NCBI RefSeq assembly: GCF_028858725.1
Contig: NC_084774.1
Location: forward strand, 8,840,001 to 8,904,000
Direction of reading: 5' to 3'
DNA: 64,000 bases
Source of the DNA: Colius striatus
Lineage: Eukaryota > Chordata > Aves > Coliiformes > Coliidae
Of this stretch, positions 19,686-30,700 are shown piece after piece; positions within the stretch are counted from its first letter, which is position 1, and each line of letters begins with the position of its first letter. Made by a program: the position numbers and the translations under genes. Below the pieces are notes generated by a model that ran no database searches, was not told the origin of the DNA, and was given only the letters and a program-made list of their open reading frames with translations.

Positions 19686-21409
19686 GCACGCCAGGGGAGT
19701 GGAGGGTGACCCTGCAAACCAGCCCTCCCTGGGAGCAGCCCCCTCTGCTTTGTGCATCACTGGCTGAGCCATGGCCACAATGGCTGTGTGGATGGCTCAG
19801 CCTCACAGCAGGTCACTCTCTGACCTTGTAGAGCCCCTGCACTCACCTTTCCTGCCTGGAAAGGAGCTTCCCTGCCTTTTCCTCACAGCTGCCATAAGAA
19901 CTGTTCTAGGTCAGGGCAGTGCAGGGGCCCCATCCCTGCCCAGGAAAGGAGCAGTTCCCATCCCCTGCAGAGATGCAGCCCTGGAGCTGAGAGGGGCCAA
20001 AGAGCTTGGGAAGGTGTCAGCTCCAGTCCCCAGACCCGGCACAGGGACAGCACAGGCACCAGGATGTGCAGCAGCAATGGAAACCACCCCTGGCTGGTGT
20101 TGTCTGTGAGCAAGAATCATCCTCTCCACAGCACTGACCCTGAACCACAGAAGATGTCTCTGTAACAGCCCAAGCAGCAGCAGACAGCAGCAAAAACCAG
20201 AAACAAAACACCCTTGAGCAACACCCCCAGATGCCTGAGGCAGGATGGGCAGTGCCAGGCTCACCTGGGCAGAGCAGCCTTGGCACTGAGGCTTCACTTC
20301 CATTTTACACCAGAGAGATTTGGAGGTTTCTCTCTGATTTTACAGGTGGGATATTTCCCCAGAGCCCCAGCTCCAGCAGCAAGCAGCTCTTCCTGCCTTA
20401 TATAAAGCAGCTGGCCCTGCTCACACGCAGAGAGAGGCGACAGAAACAGAAGAAACCCAAGGGAGAAGCTGAGCTCTGCTGTTACTTAATCTCTGGCTGG
20501 CAGAGCAGAGGAAGCCTCTGCCCGAGCCAGAGCTGGGAGGAGCTGAGGCTGCATCACAGCCTCGGCAGCATCGGGGTGGGGAGAGACACGCACTCAGGAG
20601 TTGCTGATTACAGGCAAACAGCTCAAAGCCCTCAGTTTCAGTTTCCATTCCTGTAGCAGCCACCGCGGCGTTTCCTCATGGAGCCTCTGCTGGTCCCTGT
20701 GAGGCTCAGTCACAGCCCCCTGCCCCCAGCCCTGGGCACGTTGCCTTTTGTGCACTGCACAGCCAGCTGAGGGCAAGCTGGGACCCAGGAGGGGCTTTCC
20801 CACCAAGATGCTGCAGCATCTCCTGCCCCAGTAACACCCCTTCACAGCCCAGAGCAACCCAGGGGCCAAGGAACGATGATTTCTTGCAGCCTCCCACTCC
20901 CTGGCAGCCCGTGGGCAGCGGCACAGGCAGCTGCCAGGCAGGACCGTGGCATGACTTGTCTTGCCACACTGCTGCCAGTGGGATGCTTGGGCAGTGGGAG
21001 CCTCTGCCAGTCTTTCCCAAATGCTGCTCCCGTGGGTGCCTGAAGGAGGAAACACAAAAGGCCTCCATTGCCACACAGCCCTGGGAACAGCAGGGACCTG
21101 GGCTGAGTCAGCCACAGCCTTTGTGTGATCTGTGTCTGGCTGTGAGCTTGAGCAGCCCCAGGCTCCCCCCTGCTCTAGTGCTGGGAGGAAAGAGGAGCCC
21201 AGCTGAGCACCCAAAGCAGCCCTGGGAAGGCAGAATTAGGTGGCACAGGGGAGCCCTAGCCCTGCTGCAGGGCTCATGTGTGGGGGTGACCCACTGATGC
21301 TCCACTTATGGGGTGCACAACACCCACAGCAGCTCTGGGAGCCCAGCCTGGCTCCATGGCAGCACTGGGGAGGGCAGAGCTCAGGGGGTCCCCAATACAG
21401 AGCCCCAGG

Positions 21410-21740
21410 CCATAGAATCAGGATCATTTTGGTTGGGAAAGACCTTAAAGGTCTTGGAGGCTCTTGGAGCCCAGCCCTGCCCTCACCTTGCCCAGCCCAG
21501 CACTGACCCACAGCCCTCAGCACCTCAGCTCTGGGATCCCTCCAGGGCTGGGCACTGCCCCAGCTCCCTGGGCAGCCTGGCACAGGGGCTGACAATCCTC
21601 TCAGGGAAAAAGCTCTCAGGCTCCTCCAGGCTGAGCACCCCCATTCCCTCAGCCCCTCCCCAGCACCCTTGTGCTCCAGCCCCTTCCCCAGCTCTCCTGC
21701 CCAGCTCTGGACACACAGATCTCAGTGCTGCTGCCAGTGC
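21410..21740 (-). repeat. CR1 retroposon fragment
   Basis: Inverted CR1 whose 3' end starts at 'catagaatcaggatcatttt' and continues through the shared 'cagcccagcactgacccaca' block. Confidence 0.85.
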
Positions 21741-22439
21741 CATGGGCAGATTGTGCCTCTTATGGGGGATGTGCCTCCCCTGAGCGATGCTTTACCAGCA
21801 CAGCAGAAACCAGGGCTGAAGAACCAGGAGAGAAACCAACCACACACACCATGAGGCTTTCCCTCTGGTCAGAGCCTCTTGCTCAACCCCCAGCAGCCCC
21901 ATCCTTGGTGCATCCAGCCCACAGAGAGCTTTCCCCACACTGACTGCTAACTCAGCTGACAGAGCACTGGAGATGACTTCCCTTTGCTTTTCCTTCTCAA
22001 GCCTCAACCTCAAGCCTCCAACAAGTTCCTGAGAGCCTTGCAGTTCCCCTTTGGCTCTCTGCACAGTGGGGAAGCCCCATGGCACATTGGGGAAAGGCCC
22101 AGCCAGCCCAGGAGCAGAGCTCACTGCTGGAGCATGCCAGCTGCTCTGGGCAGCGACATGGGGCTGCCCCAGCTCCCTGCCCAGCTGCCCCAAAAGCTGC
22201 TGCCAAGGGCAGGAAGGATTGCACCAGTCAAAACCAGCCTGCAGAGCATTTATTGCTCAGGGAGCTGTTTACATCCCCAGGACTTGGAGCCCTGCAGGGC
22301 AAAGTACAGCCACAGTGGGAATGGCTGGCAGGGAGGTGACCTGCAGCCTGGGGCAGGTAAAGGTGTGTGGGGCAGTGGAGGAGCTGCTGCCTCCTGCCTG
22401 GGCTCTGCTCACTGCCATGACCCCAGCACTGCTCACACA

Positions 22440-22990
22440 GCAGTGTGATCACAGCATGGTGAGGCTGGAAGGGCCCTGCAGAGCAGCCCCAGCCCCTGCT
22501 GCAGCAGGTTCCCCTGGCTCAGGGGGCACAGGAACGTGTCCAGGGGGGGCTGGAAACCTCCTGAGGAGCCTCCACACCCTCCCTGGGCAGCCTGGGCCAG
22601 GGCTCCCTCACCTCAGCACCAAAGCACTTTCTCCTTGTGCCAAGGGAACTGTTTGTGTTCCAGCTTGTGTCCATTACCTCTTGTCCTGGCACTGGGCACC
22701 ACAGAACAAAGTGTCCCCCCCAACCTGCTGCCACTCACCCTTTAGGGATTGATCAGCATTGCTGAGGTGCCCCTGAGCTCAGGCTTCTCTTCCCCAGGCT
22801 CAACAGCCCCAGGGCTGCAGCCTTTCCTCCTCACACACGTTCCATCCCCTCAGCATCTTGGTGTCCCTGCACTGGCCTCTCTCCAGCAGTTCCCTGTCTC
22901 TCCTGGGCTGGGGAGCCCAAAACTGGACCCAGGACTCCAGATGAGGCCACATCAGGGCCAAGAGATGCTCCAAACTCTGCCCCACACTCA
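22440..22990 (-). repeat. CR1 retroposon fragment
   Basis: Inverted CR1 of about 550 bp: 'ggttcccctggctcaggggg', 'cctccacaccctccctgggc' and, further up the element, 'actccagatgaggccacatc'. Confidence 0.85.
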
Positions 22991-23314
22991 GATGCTGCCA
23001 CTCAGATGTCTATAAAGAGGAGTCAGAAGGTCCCTCCAGCCACCCCCTTCAACCTGTGTGTCCCCTCTCACCTGCAGCCCCTGCATAGCCTGGGTGGGTT
23101 TGTGTGGAGCACAGATGGCTGCAGCAGGACACAACCTGCAGCCTTCCAGGGCTGAGCAAACACACCAGCACTTCCCAGCCCCTGGAAAACAGCCTGAAAG
23201 ATGTGGCCAGTTACTACAGCACAAAGCACAACACTTCCCACTTCTGCACAGCTGTTTGGTCCAGCTCATGTCCCTTACACACAGAAATCACATCAATCCA
23301 GCTGCTTTCACTTT

Positions 23315-23395
23315 GAGGCACAGCCCTAAGAGCATGTGGTTGGACCTGATGATCTTAAAGGTCTTTTCCAAGCACAGTGATCCTGTGAGAGAAGG
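23315..23395 (+). repeat. Short CR1 3' end
   Basis: About 80 bp resembling the CR1 3' terminus (ggttggacctgatgatctta, then cttttccaagcacagtgatc). The left boundary is uncertain. Confidence 0.55.
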
Positions 23396-24184
23396 ATGAC
23401 AAGATAGCCAGAGCTGAGACCTGAAGCAGCTACAGATGATGCCCAGCACAGATCTACTGGCAAAACCTGTGACCATGCTCAAGGAAGGAACAAGAGGCAA
23501 CTTCCAGGACACGAGTCACAGCACATCCACTTGCTTTCCATCAAATCACTCCAGTTGGTTTTATGCCTCAGATGGATGAGCAGAGTGAAAGGGTGTTGAG
23601 TGAAGAGGTGTTCTCCCACTGTCCCATGGTGGGAGCTGAGGGGCTTGGGGCCAGAAACTCCCCCCCCAAGGTCCAGCCCAGCACTGTTGCTCATGCTGGA
23701 GAGGCAGGAGCTGGCTCATGGCCATCACAAGCCTTTCCAGTTCCTTGGTCTGACACACTGAAGCTGTCCCAAGTACAAAGATAGCAGGGAAGAAATAAAT
23801 GACTGTGTTATCTTAACAGCAGGCAGCATGGGAGGGAAAAGCCTCAGATAAAGCAGGACTCCTCCTCATCAGCCACAGCCTGGGGTTCTGGCTCAGACAA
23901 GACCTAAGGAATCTAATGCCCTAGAGCAAGAAACAGTTTTTCCTCCTGATTGTGTCATAACTCTTGAAATGCAGCTCAAAGAGCTGCTGCTTATCAGCTC
24001 TGGGCTCAGCCCCATCCATTCCAGCCCTGCCATGGACACCCAGACTTTGGAGCCATGTTTTGGGCTCACCAGCCCCAGGGACACCCTGTGCCAGGGACAC
24101 TCCAGCCCTGCACAGCCCCCAGAAAGTGCTTGGCTCAGCTCCATAACCAATGGGGGCTTTTTGCAAGCTAAACCTGTAGCTCTG

Positions 24185-24680
24185 CACAAGGGACCTGGGA
24201 GTGTTGGCTGATAACAAACTACACCTGAGCAGCAACGTGCCCTCATGGGCAAGAAGCCAGTGGCAGCCTGGGCTGAATGAGGAGTGTGGGCAGCAGGTTG
24301 AGGGAGGGTCTCCTTCCCCTCTGCCCTGCTGAGGCTTCATCTGGAGTCCTGTGGCCAGTTCTGGGCTCCCCAGCTCCAGAGGGACAGGGAACTGCTGGAG
24401 AGAGGCCAGTGCAGGGACACCAAGGTGCTGAGGGCACTGGAGCATCTTCCTGCTGAGGAAAGGCTGTGGGACCTGGGGCTGTTTAGCCTAGAGGAGACAA
24501 GGCTGAGGGGATCTCATTAACAAGTATTTAAAGGGTGGATGTCAAGAGGATGAGGCAACACTCTTTTCACTTCTCTCACATGCCAGGACAAAGGGGAACA
24601 GGCACAGGCTGGAACACATTAAACACAAGGAGAAACTCCTTTGGTGCCGAGGTGAGGGAGCCCAAATACCCAACTGCTGA
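24185..24680 (+). repeat. CR1 retroposon fragment, 3' truncated
   Basis: Plus-strand CR1 containing the upstream part of the element ('agtcctgtggccagttctgg', 'gggacagggaactgctggag') and stopping near 'ggtgccgaggtgagggagcc' without the usual 3' terminus. Confidence 0.8.
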
Positions 24681-25217
24681 AGCTACAGCAGCTCCTGCCC
24701 TCAAGGGAGGAAACAGGAACCTTTCCCTTTACAACCTCCAGGCTGCAGCTGGAGCTGAGGGCCAGAGCACAGCCCAGCCCCACAGCCCATCCCACCGCCC
24801 CAGGGAAGGGCCAGGGGGCAGGGAAGGAGTTAAGGTTTATCTCCCAGGACCAAGTCAGCTCCTCAGCTACTCCCAGCTGGCTGGGGAACAGGCAGAAGGA
24901 GCCAATATTGGGCTGATTTAACAGTTACCCTGAGGCTGAGACACACAGAACCAGAGGTTTCCAACCACAACCCTGTGGCTAAGGAAGGAAGGAAGGAAAC
25001 TGCCTCCACACACACACAACACACACAGACACACACATGAGCTCTCAGCTCCATCCCTGCCCCAGTGGTCCAGGACACAGCCCCATCCCACAGCCAGGAT
25101 GCCTCATCTCCCCCCTGGCTGCTGCTCTGCCAGGGTAGCACCAACCTTCCCAGTCCCTGAAATGAAGAGCATCACCTGCAAAGGACAAATACAAACCCCA
25201 GACATCAAACCAAACCT

Positions 25218-25223
25218 TTTATT
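25218..25223 (-). terminator. Poly(A) signal, probable GMEB2 3' end
   Basis: AATAAA on the minus strand (tttatt on plus), the first one met downstream of the GMEB2 stop codon. It implies a 3' UTR of about 1.9 kb. Confidence 0.5.
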
Positions 25224-25437
25224 CCATGAACACCTTTGGGATCCAACTGCTCCACTCACAGAGGCAGCAGTGAACTCGATGAAACCCTGGGCTCTGTGCT
25301 GGTGCTCAGAGGTTTCTCTTCCTCCCTCCCCCAGAAGAATCACCTTCTCCTCATGTGAAACTCTGTTCTTTCCTTAACAAACCTCAGGCTTTTCCCCCCT
25401 CCCAAGTTTCCCAAGTCTCATTCCTCCCAGTGTTTTA

Positions 25438-25457
25438 CCCCCCCCCCCCACCCCCCC
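25438..25457. repeat. C-rich run
   Basis: Twelve C, one A, then seven C on the plus strand, within the probable GMEB2 3' UTR (G-rich in the RNA). Confidence 0.8.
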
Positions 25458-26569
25458 AGCTAGCAGATTCAACCCAAGCACCCCCTGATCTTCCCCGGGG
25501 TGAATGAACCCCCAAAAAGGCAGCACCTGACACTGCCTGAACAGCCAGGCTACAGTCAGAGCATCACAACGTGCCCTGAGAGGCTCTGGAGCTGGCCCTG
25601 AGCACAGAGAACACGCACATGGGCATCTCTGTTTATCCCAAGCACGTTCCCATCCCACCTCAGCCTCGCTTTGCACCCTCACCTGTCCCACCCAGACACA
25701 GACACCACAAACCTGTCTGGCTCTTTGGAAACAACCCCCTATGGATTAGCTCCTGGCCATGACCTGTCCTCACTGGTGCTGCCAGAGCAAAGCTGGACAG
25801 AGCCCAGGGCTGCTGCCCCCCGACTCCTCCCAGGAGGGAACAGCACGGACACAGCACCTTGCAGTGAGCTCAGTGGCCAAGGAGCACGGGGAGGGTCTGA
25901 GTGACCACCCCCCGCTGCAGAGGAGCCCCTCAGAGCCCCTGGGGAGGGAATGCACAGCCCACACTGATGCTGGGCACCGGGCTGGGCCTCATCCTGCACC
26001 AGGGTCACAGTGCATAGCCCAGCTCAAGCTCCTGGGAGTGCTGCTGCTGCGCTGGTGCCTGCAGAGCCTGGGCAGCCCTGTGCCTGTGCCAGCCCCATCT
26101 CCCCAGCCAGAGAGAAACACACACCACCACTTGCTTAAAAAACCAATAAAATCCCAAGAATGGATTTGTTTGGTTGGTTGTTTTTTGAGAAAACTAGAAA
26201 GAGACCCCAAATGCTGCCAGGTCCCAGCTCCTCCCAGCCCCCTGGGGTTCCCTCTCCTGGCTCCTTCCCCCGGCAGATCTGGGCAACGCAGCGTGAGCAG
26301 CCACGAGAGCTGCTGCCAGGGCTCAGGGCCCCCTCCTGCCTCTGCTGACCACACACCCTCCAGGCCCAGCCCGTGTTTGCAGAGGCCAGCTCGCTCTCAG
26401 AGGCCCCCACCAGCTCACCCAGAGCCCTCAGCAGCCGGACTGGTGCCTGCTCAGCCCTTTGCCTTGGCTCCCACCTCCTCCCTGCCGTGTGCCCCTGCTC
26501 CTGCTGCTGCCCACTCCTCCAGCTGCAGGGCTGATGAGCTGGAAGGGAATAACCATTCCAAGGGACTGA

Positions 26570-26835
26570 CCATGCCCTGGCACTGACCATCCCCTGGCAT
26601 TGACCATCCCCTGGCACTGACCATGCCCTGGCATTGGCCATGCCCTGGCCCTTACCATCCCTTGGCATTGGCCATGCCCTCGCCTTGGCCATCCCCTGGC
26701 ATTGACCATCCCCTGGCAATGGCCATCCCTTGGCATTGGCCGTGCCCTGGCCTTGGCCATCCCTTGGCATTGGCCGTGCCCTGGCCATGCCCTGGCCATG
26801 CCCTGGCATTGACCATCCCTTGGCCCTGGCCACTC
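26570..26835. repeat. 17-bp minisatellite in probable GMEB2 3' UTR
   Basis: About 15 imperfect copies of a 17-bp unit such as ccatgccctggcattga, with G/C and A/G variants. A related sequence (ccattccaaggg / ccactccaaggg) stands at each end. It is open in some frames on both strands only because the unit lacks stop codons. Confidence 0.85.
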
Positions 26836-27120
26836 CAAGGGAACAGAGCACAAAAGCTTTATCACAAACACCACCTGATTTAGTTTTTCTTTTCCTCGTT
26901 GTGTTTTGCCACCTCCTCTCCTCCCTCCAGGGCAGGGCCTTTGCGCTCCTCCCTCCTCCACACACCTTCTCCTCCCTCCCCTTCCTTCCCTCCGACCTGC
27001 AGCTCCTGCATCCCGAGGGGAGCCGCTCCGAGGCTGCTCCCCGCTCGCCCCTGCTGGCAGAGGCAGCTCCCCCCGGCCTGGCCCAGCCAGCGTCCCTGGG
27101 GGCCGGCCCCTGCCCTGCCC

Positions 27121-27731
27121 TCACTTCTGCTCCACCTCTTCGGCCACTGCTGTCCCGTGGCTGGCGGCGGCGCGTTGCTCGTCGTGGGCTCGTGGCCGGT
27201 CGGCGTCGGGAGCCACGTGCGTCACGTTGGGGACGGCGGCGCCCAGCCCCGGCAGCGCCAGCAGCTGCAGGGGACTCAGCACCTTCAGCACGGCGCCGCC
27301 GTCCTGCGCCGCCGCCGCGCTCAGCACCGTCAGGTTGGAAGCGTCCGGGTGGATCTCCACGGCGCCCGGGAACGGGGAACCGGCCGAGGCCAGCACCGTG
27401 TAACCCCCCAGCAGCGGCGAGGCCGGGGACGAGGCGGCGGGGGGCTGCGGCGGGGGGCTCTTCCCCAGCAGCGACGGCACCGCTTTGCCCAGGGGCAGGC
27501 TGGCCAGCTGGGCCACGGGCAGGCCGGGGCTGACGGCGAGCTGGGCCGGCTGCGGCAGCCCCTGCGACGCCACGGCGGCGGGGCCAGACGTGGCCCTGGT
27601 CAGCCGAGGCCGTTTCAGAGGCGCCGGGACGGAGAGAGGCGTGAGGGTCATCAGCACGTTGTTGAGGTGCTGAGACTTGTGCTTCAGCTCCTTCGCTCGC
27701 TTGCGGTGCTCGTCACACTGCTGCTCCAGAG
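27121..27731 (-). CDS. GMEB2: GMEB2 coding exon 9 (last)
   Basis: 611 nt, residues 318-520 with stop TGA at 27123-27121. It starts [20 protein letters not shown] (coiled coil), then [17 protein letters not shown] (basic, possible nuclear-localisation stretch) and a low-complexity Pro/Ala/Leu-rich tail containing [12 protein letters not shown] and [13 protein letters not shown]. The acceptor CCCCAG|CT is preceded on this strand by a pyrimidine tract of hundreds of bases. Confidence 0.95.
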
Positions 27732-30700
27732 CTGGGGAGGAGAGGCCAGGAGAGGGGAGGGGAAGGGCAGAGAAAGGAGGGGAAGGGAGGAGAGAAAGGG
27801 GGGAAATGGAGGGGGGGAAAGGAGGGGGGGAAAAGGAGGGGGGAGGTGGAGAATGGAGGAGAATGGAGGGGAAAGGAGGGGAAAGGAGGGGAAAGGAGGG
27901 GAAAGGAGGGGAAAGGAGGGGAAAGGAGGGGAAAGGAGGGGAAAGGAGGGGAAAGGAGGGGAAAGGAGGGGAAAGGGGGAGAAAGGGGGAGAAAGGGGGA
28001 GAAAGGGGGAGAAAGGGGGAGAAAGGGGGAGAAAGGGGGAGAAAGGGGGAGAAAGGGGGAGAAAGGGGGAGAAAGGGGGAGAAAGGGGGAGAAAGGGGGG
28101 GAAAGGGGGGGAAAGGGGGGGAAAGGGGGGGAAAGGGGGGGAAAGGGGGGGAAAGGGGGGGAAAGGGGGGAAAGGGGGGAAAGGGGGGGAAAGGGGGGGA
28201 AAGGGGGGGAAAGGGGGGGAAAGGGGGGGAAAGGGGGGGAAAGGGGGGGAAAGGGGGGGAAAGGGGGGGAAAGGGGGGGAAAGGGGGAGAAAGGAGGAGA
28301 AAGGAGGAGAAAGGAGGAGAAAGGAGGAGAAAGGAGGAGAAAGGAGGAGAAAGGAGGAGAAAGGAGGAGAGAAATGTGGGGAAAGGAGGAGAGAAATGTG
28401 GGGAAAGGAGGAGAGAAATGTGGGGAAAGGAGGAGAGAAATGTGGGGAAAGGAGGAGAGAAATGTGGGGAAAGGAGGAGAGAAATGTGGGGAAAGGAGGA
28501 GAAAGGCAGGGAAGGGAAAGGAGAGGGGAGGAGAGTGAGTGGAGGGGTTGGCTCAGCCCCAGGAGGAGCTCCCAGGGCTCACAGCAGCTGTAACACAACC
28601 GTGCAGCTGTGCTGAAGCAGCGTGGTGCCCAGGGTCATACCTGCCAGATCCCTGGTGTACTGCTCCCTTGAGCGATCCATCTGGCACTTGTGGCTGGCCA
28701 GGACTTTCTTGACCAGATCCAGCATCCCAAAGTTCTGGACTATGTTGTTGAGCAAAACAGCATCTGCAAGAACAAGAGAGAGGTGTGTGAGGAGAGCAGG
28801 ATTCCCTCCACAAAGCACCCGTGGTCAAAAGCCCACAGGAGAGCAAACACACTCAGCTGAGATGGCCAAAGCCTGGGGGAGGGTGATGCAAGAGGCTGGG
28901 CAAGACAGGAAAAGTCATGAGAAAGGGCAAGAGGTCACTAGTGTATAAACAGCAGCCTCCTGCCTTGCAGGGGTGATAAGAAACCTGCTGGCACAGTAGC
29001 TGGTTGCTGCATCATTATTTGACGACCTAAATCCTCGAGCCAAGCGTCTGTCCAGCCCCAGAACCAGCAGATAAGAAGCTCCAGGCACAGGGAACTGGAG
29101 AATTGAGGCCACCCAAAGCATCCCCAAATGCAGCTGAGAGCCTGCCTGGACAGCAGCCAGCAATGGGCTTTGCTTGGGATGAAATGTGTCCCCCAGGAGG
29201 AGAAGCCTCAGGAGCCCCTCTCCTGGGCTGTGTGTGTGTGGCCAAGCTCTCACCACTGAGCTGCAGCGGGGGATCCTGTGCTCGCTGCTGCAAACCCTTC
29301 ATGGTCTCCACCAGCTCCTGCTGGAACTCATAGATGACTTCTTCCAGGAGCCCTGTGTCCTTCAGGCCTTGCCAGAAAGCAAAGGTGTCATCTGGGGGAA
29401 AGGGAAAGCAAAGGCAAACCTCAGAATCCTCAGAGGGGGTTTGAAGGGTTACCTGCCCTGGCTCCCTTCTGCTTCTGTGAGGCTGCAGGACAGGGTGCTG
29501 GGGGGAAGGATGTGCTTCCCCCATCCTCTGCCACACACAGGCAGGATGCTGGTGCTACAGAACAGCCCAATGCTCAGGGCACACCACAGGAGCAAGAATG
29601 ATTTCAGGACCACTCTGATTACTTCAGGTTCTTTCTCCAGAGCCACACAGAGCATCTGGCCCATGGCATTGGTACACCCCAGTGCTCAGGAACTGAGCTG
29701 CAGCCAGAGAGCACACAGGCAGGACACAACGCTGCCTGCTGGGGAAAGGCAACTGAATAGAATCACAGAGTGGTTTCAGCTGGAAGAGCCCTTTCAGCCC
29801 ATGGTGCAGCCTCTGTCCCAGCCCCATCACCCACCAGCCCATTGCCCTCAGTGCAACACCCACCCAGCTCTGAAACCCCTCCAGGGACGGTGACTCCAGC
29901 AGCTCCCTGGGAGCTGTTCCAATGCCTGACAGCCCTGGCACCAAAGAAATCCCTCCTCACATCCAGCCTCAACCTCCCCTGGTGACACTTGAGGCTGTTT
30001 CCTCTTGTTCTAGTGCTTGTTACCAGGGAGAAAAGACCCACCCCACCTCACTGCAGCTTCCTTGCAGGTAGTTGTAGAGTGAGAAGGTTTCCCCTGAGCC
30101 TTTTTCTCCAGGCTCAGCAGCCCCAGCTCCCTCAGCCCTTCCTCAGCTGAGATGTGCTCCAAATCCTTCCCCAGCTTGGTACCAGCCTCTGGATCCTCTC
30201 CAGCACCTCCATGTCCTTCTGTAGAGAGGGACTCAGAGCTGGGCTCAGTATTGGAGGTGCAGCAGGGCAATGATCATCCTGCTGACTAAAGCAGGGCTGC
30301 TCAGGCAAGAAGAGTTCTGCTCCTGGTCCCTGCTGCTTCCCTCCCTCCCTCCCTCCCTGCCAGGCCGCACCTCCGATGCTGCTGCTCCAATCGCTGGTGT
30401 CCTCGCAGGTTTCTATGGTGATGGTGGCCGGGGCTCCATTCACTGCAGCCAACAGCAAACAAACCAAAGGAGAGAAAAAACATAAGAGCCAAGTCCTGAA
30501 TGTCCGTGTTTTGCACGGGCTGCCCTGGGGGAAGCTCTCCCTGGCTGCCTTTCCTTTTTAATGCGTGGGACCACTTGTATTCCAACAGAGACGGGCCCCC
30601 AGCAGCTCCTCTCTTCCCCACTGCAGTGCAACACCCCGGGGATCCCTTCTGCAGCCCTTGCACAAGAGCACATGGCCCAGAGCAGCACTTCCCTGCTGCT

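Larger units (their letters stand above)
18300..25217. other. Intergenic region, CR1-rich
   Basis: Between the HELZ2 promoter candidate and the GMEB2 3' end. No exon with a recognisable protein is seen on either strand. Contents: a 15-base G run (18597-18611), CR1 copies at 19.3, 21.4, 22.4, 23.3 and 24.2 kb, and otherwise unique sequence. Human HELZ2 and GMEB2 are also direct neighbours. Confidence 0.65.

Noticed and set aside
18600-25200. Additional protein-coding genes (such as FNDC11, SRMS or PTK6, neighbours of HELZ2 in human)
   Set aside because: No kinase, fibronectin-type or other family motif was seen in any frame; those genes lie on the other side of HELZ2 in human.
28366-28500. 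Regular 22-bp repeats considered as a CRISPR-like array
   Set aside because: No unique spacers, contiguous tandem units, and a vertebrate nuclear context.
27677-28615. Gly/Lys/Glu-rich and Pro/Phe/Ser-rich ORFs of about 300 codons in the polypurine array
   Set aside because: Purine-only repeats cannot encode stop codons except TGA/TAG with T, so open frames are automatic. The region is intronic to GMEB2.
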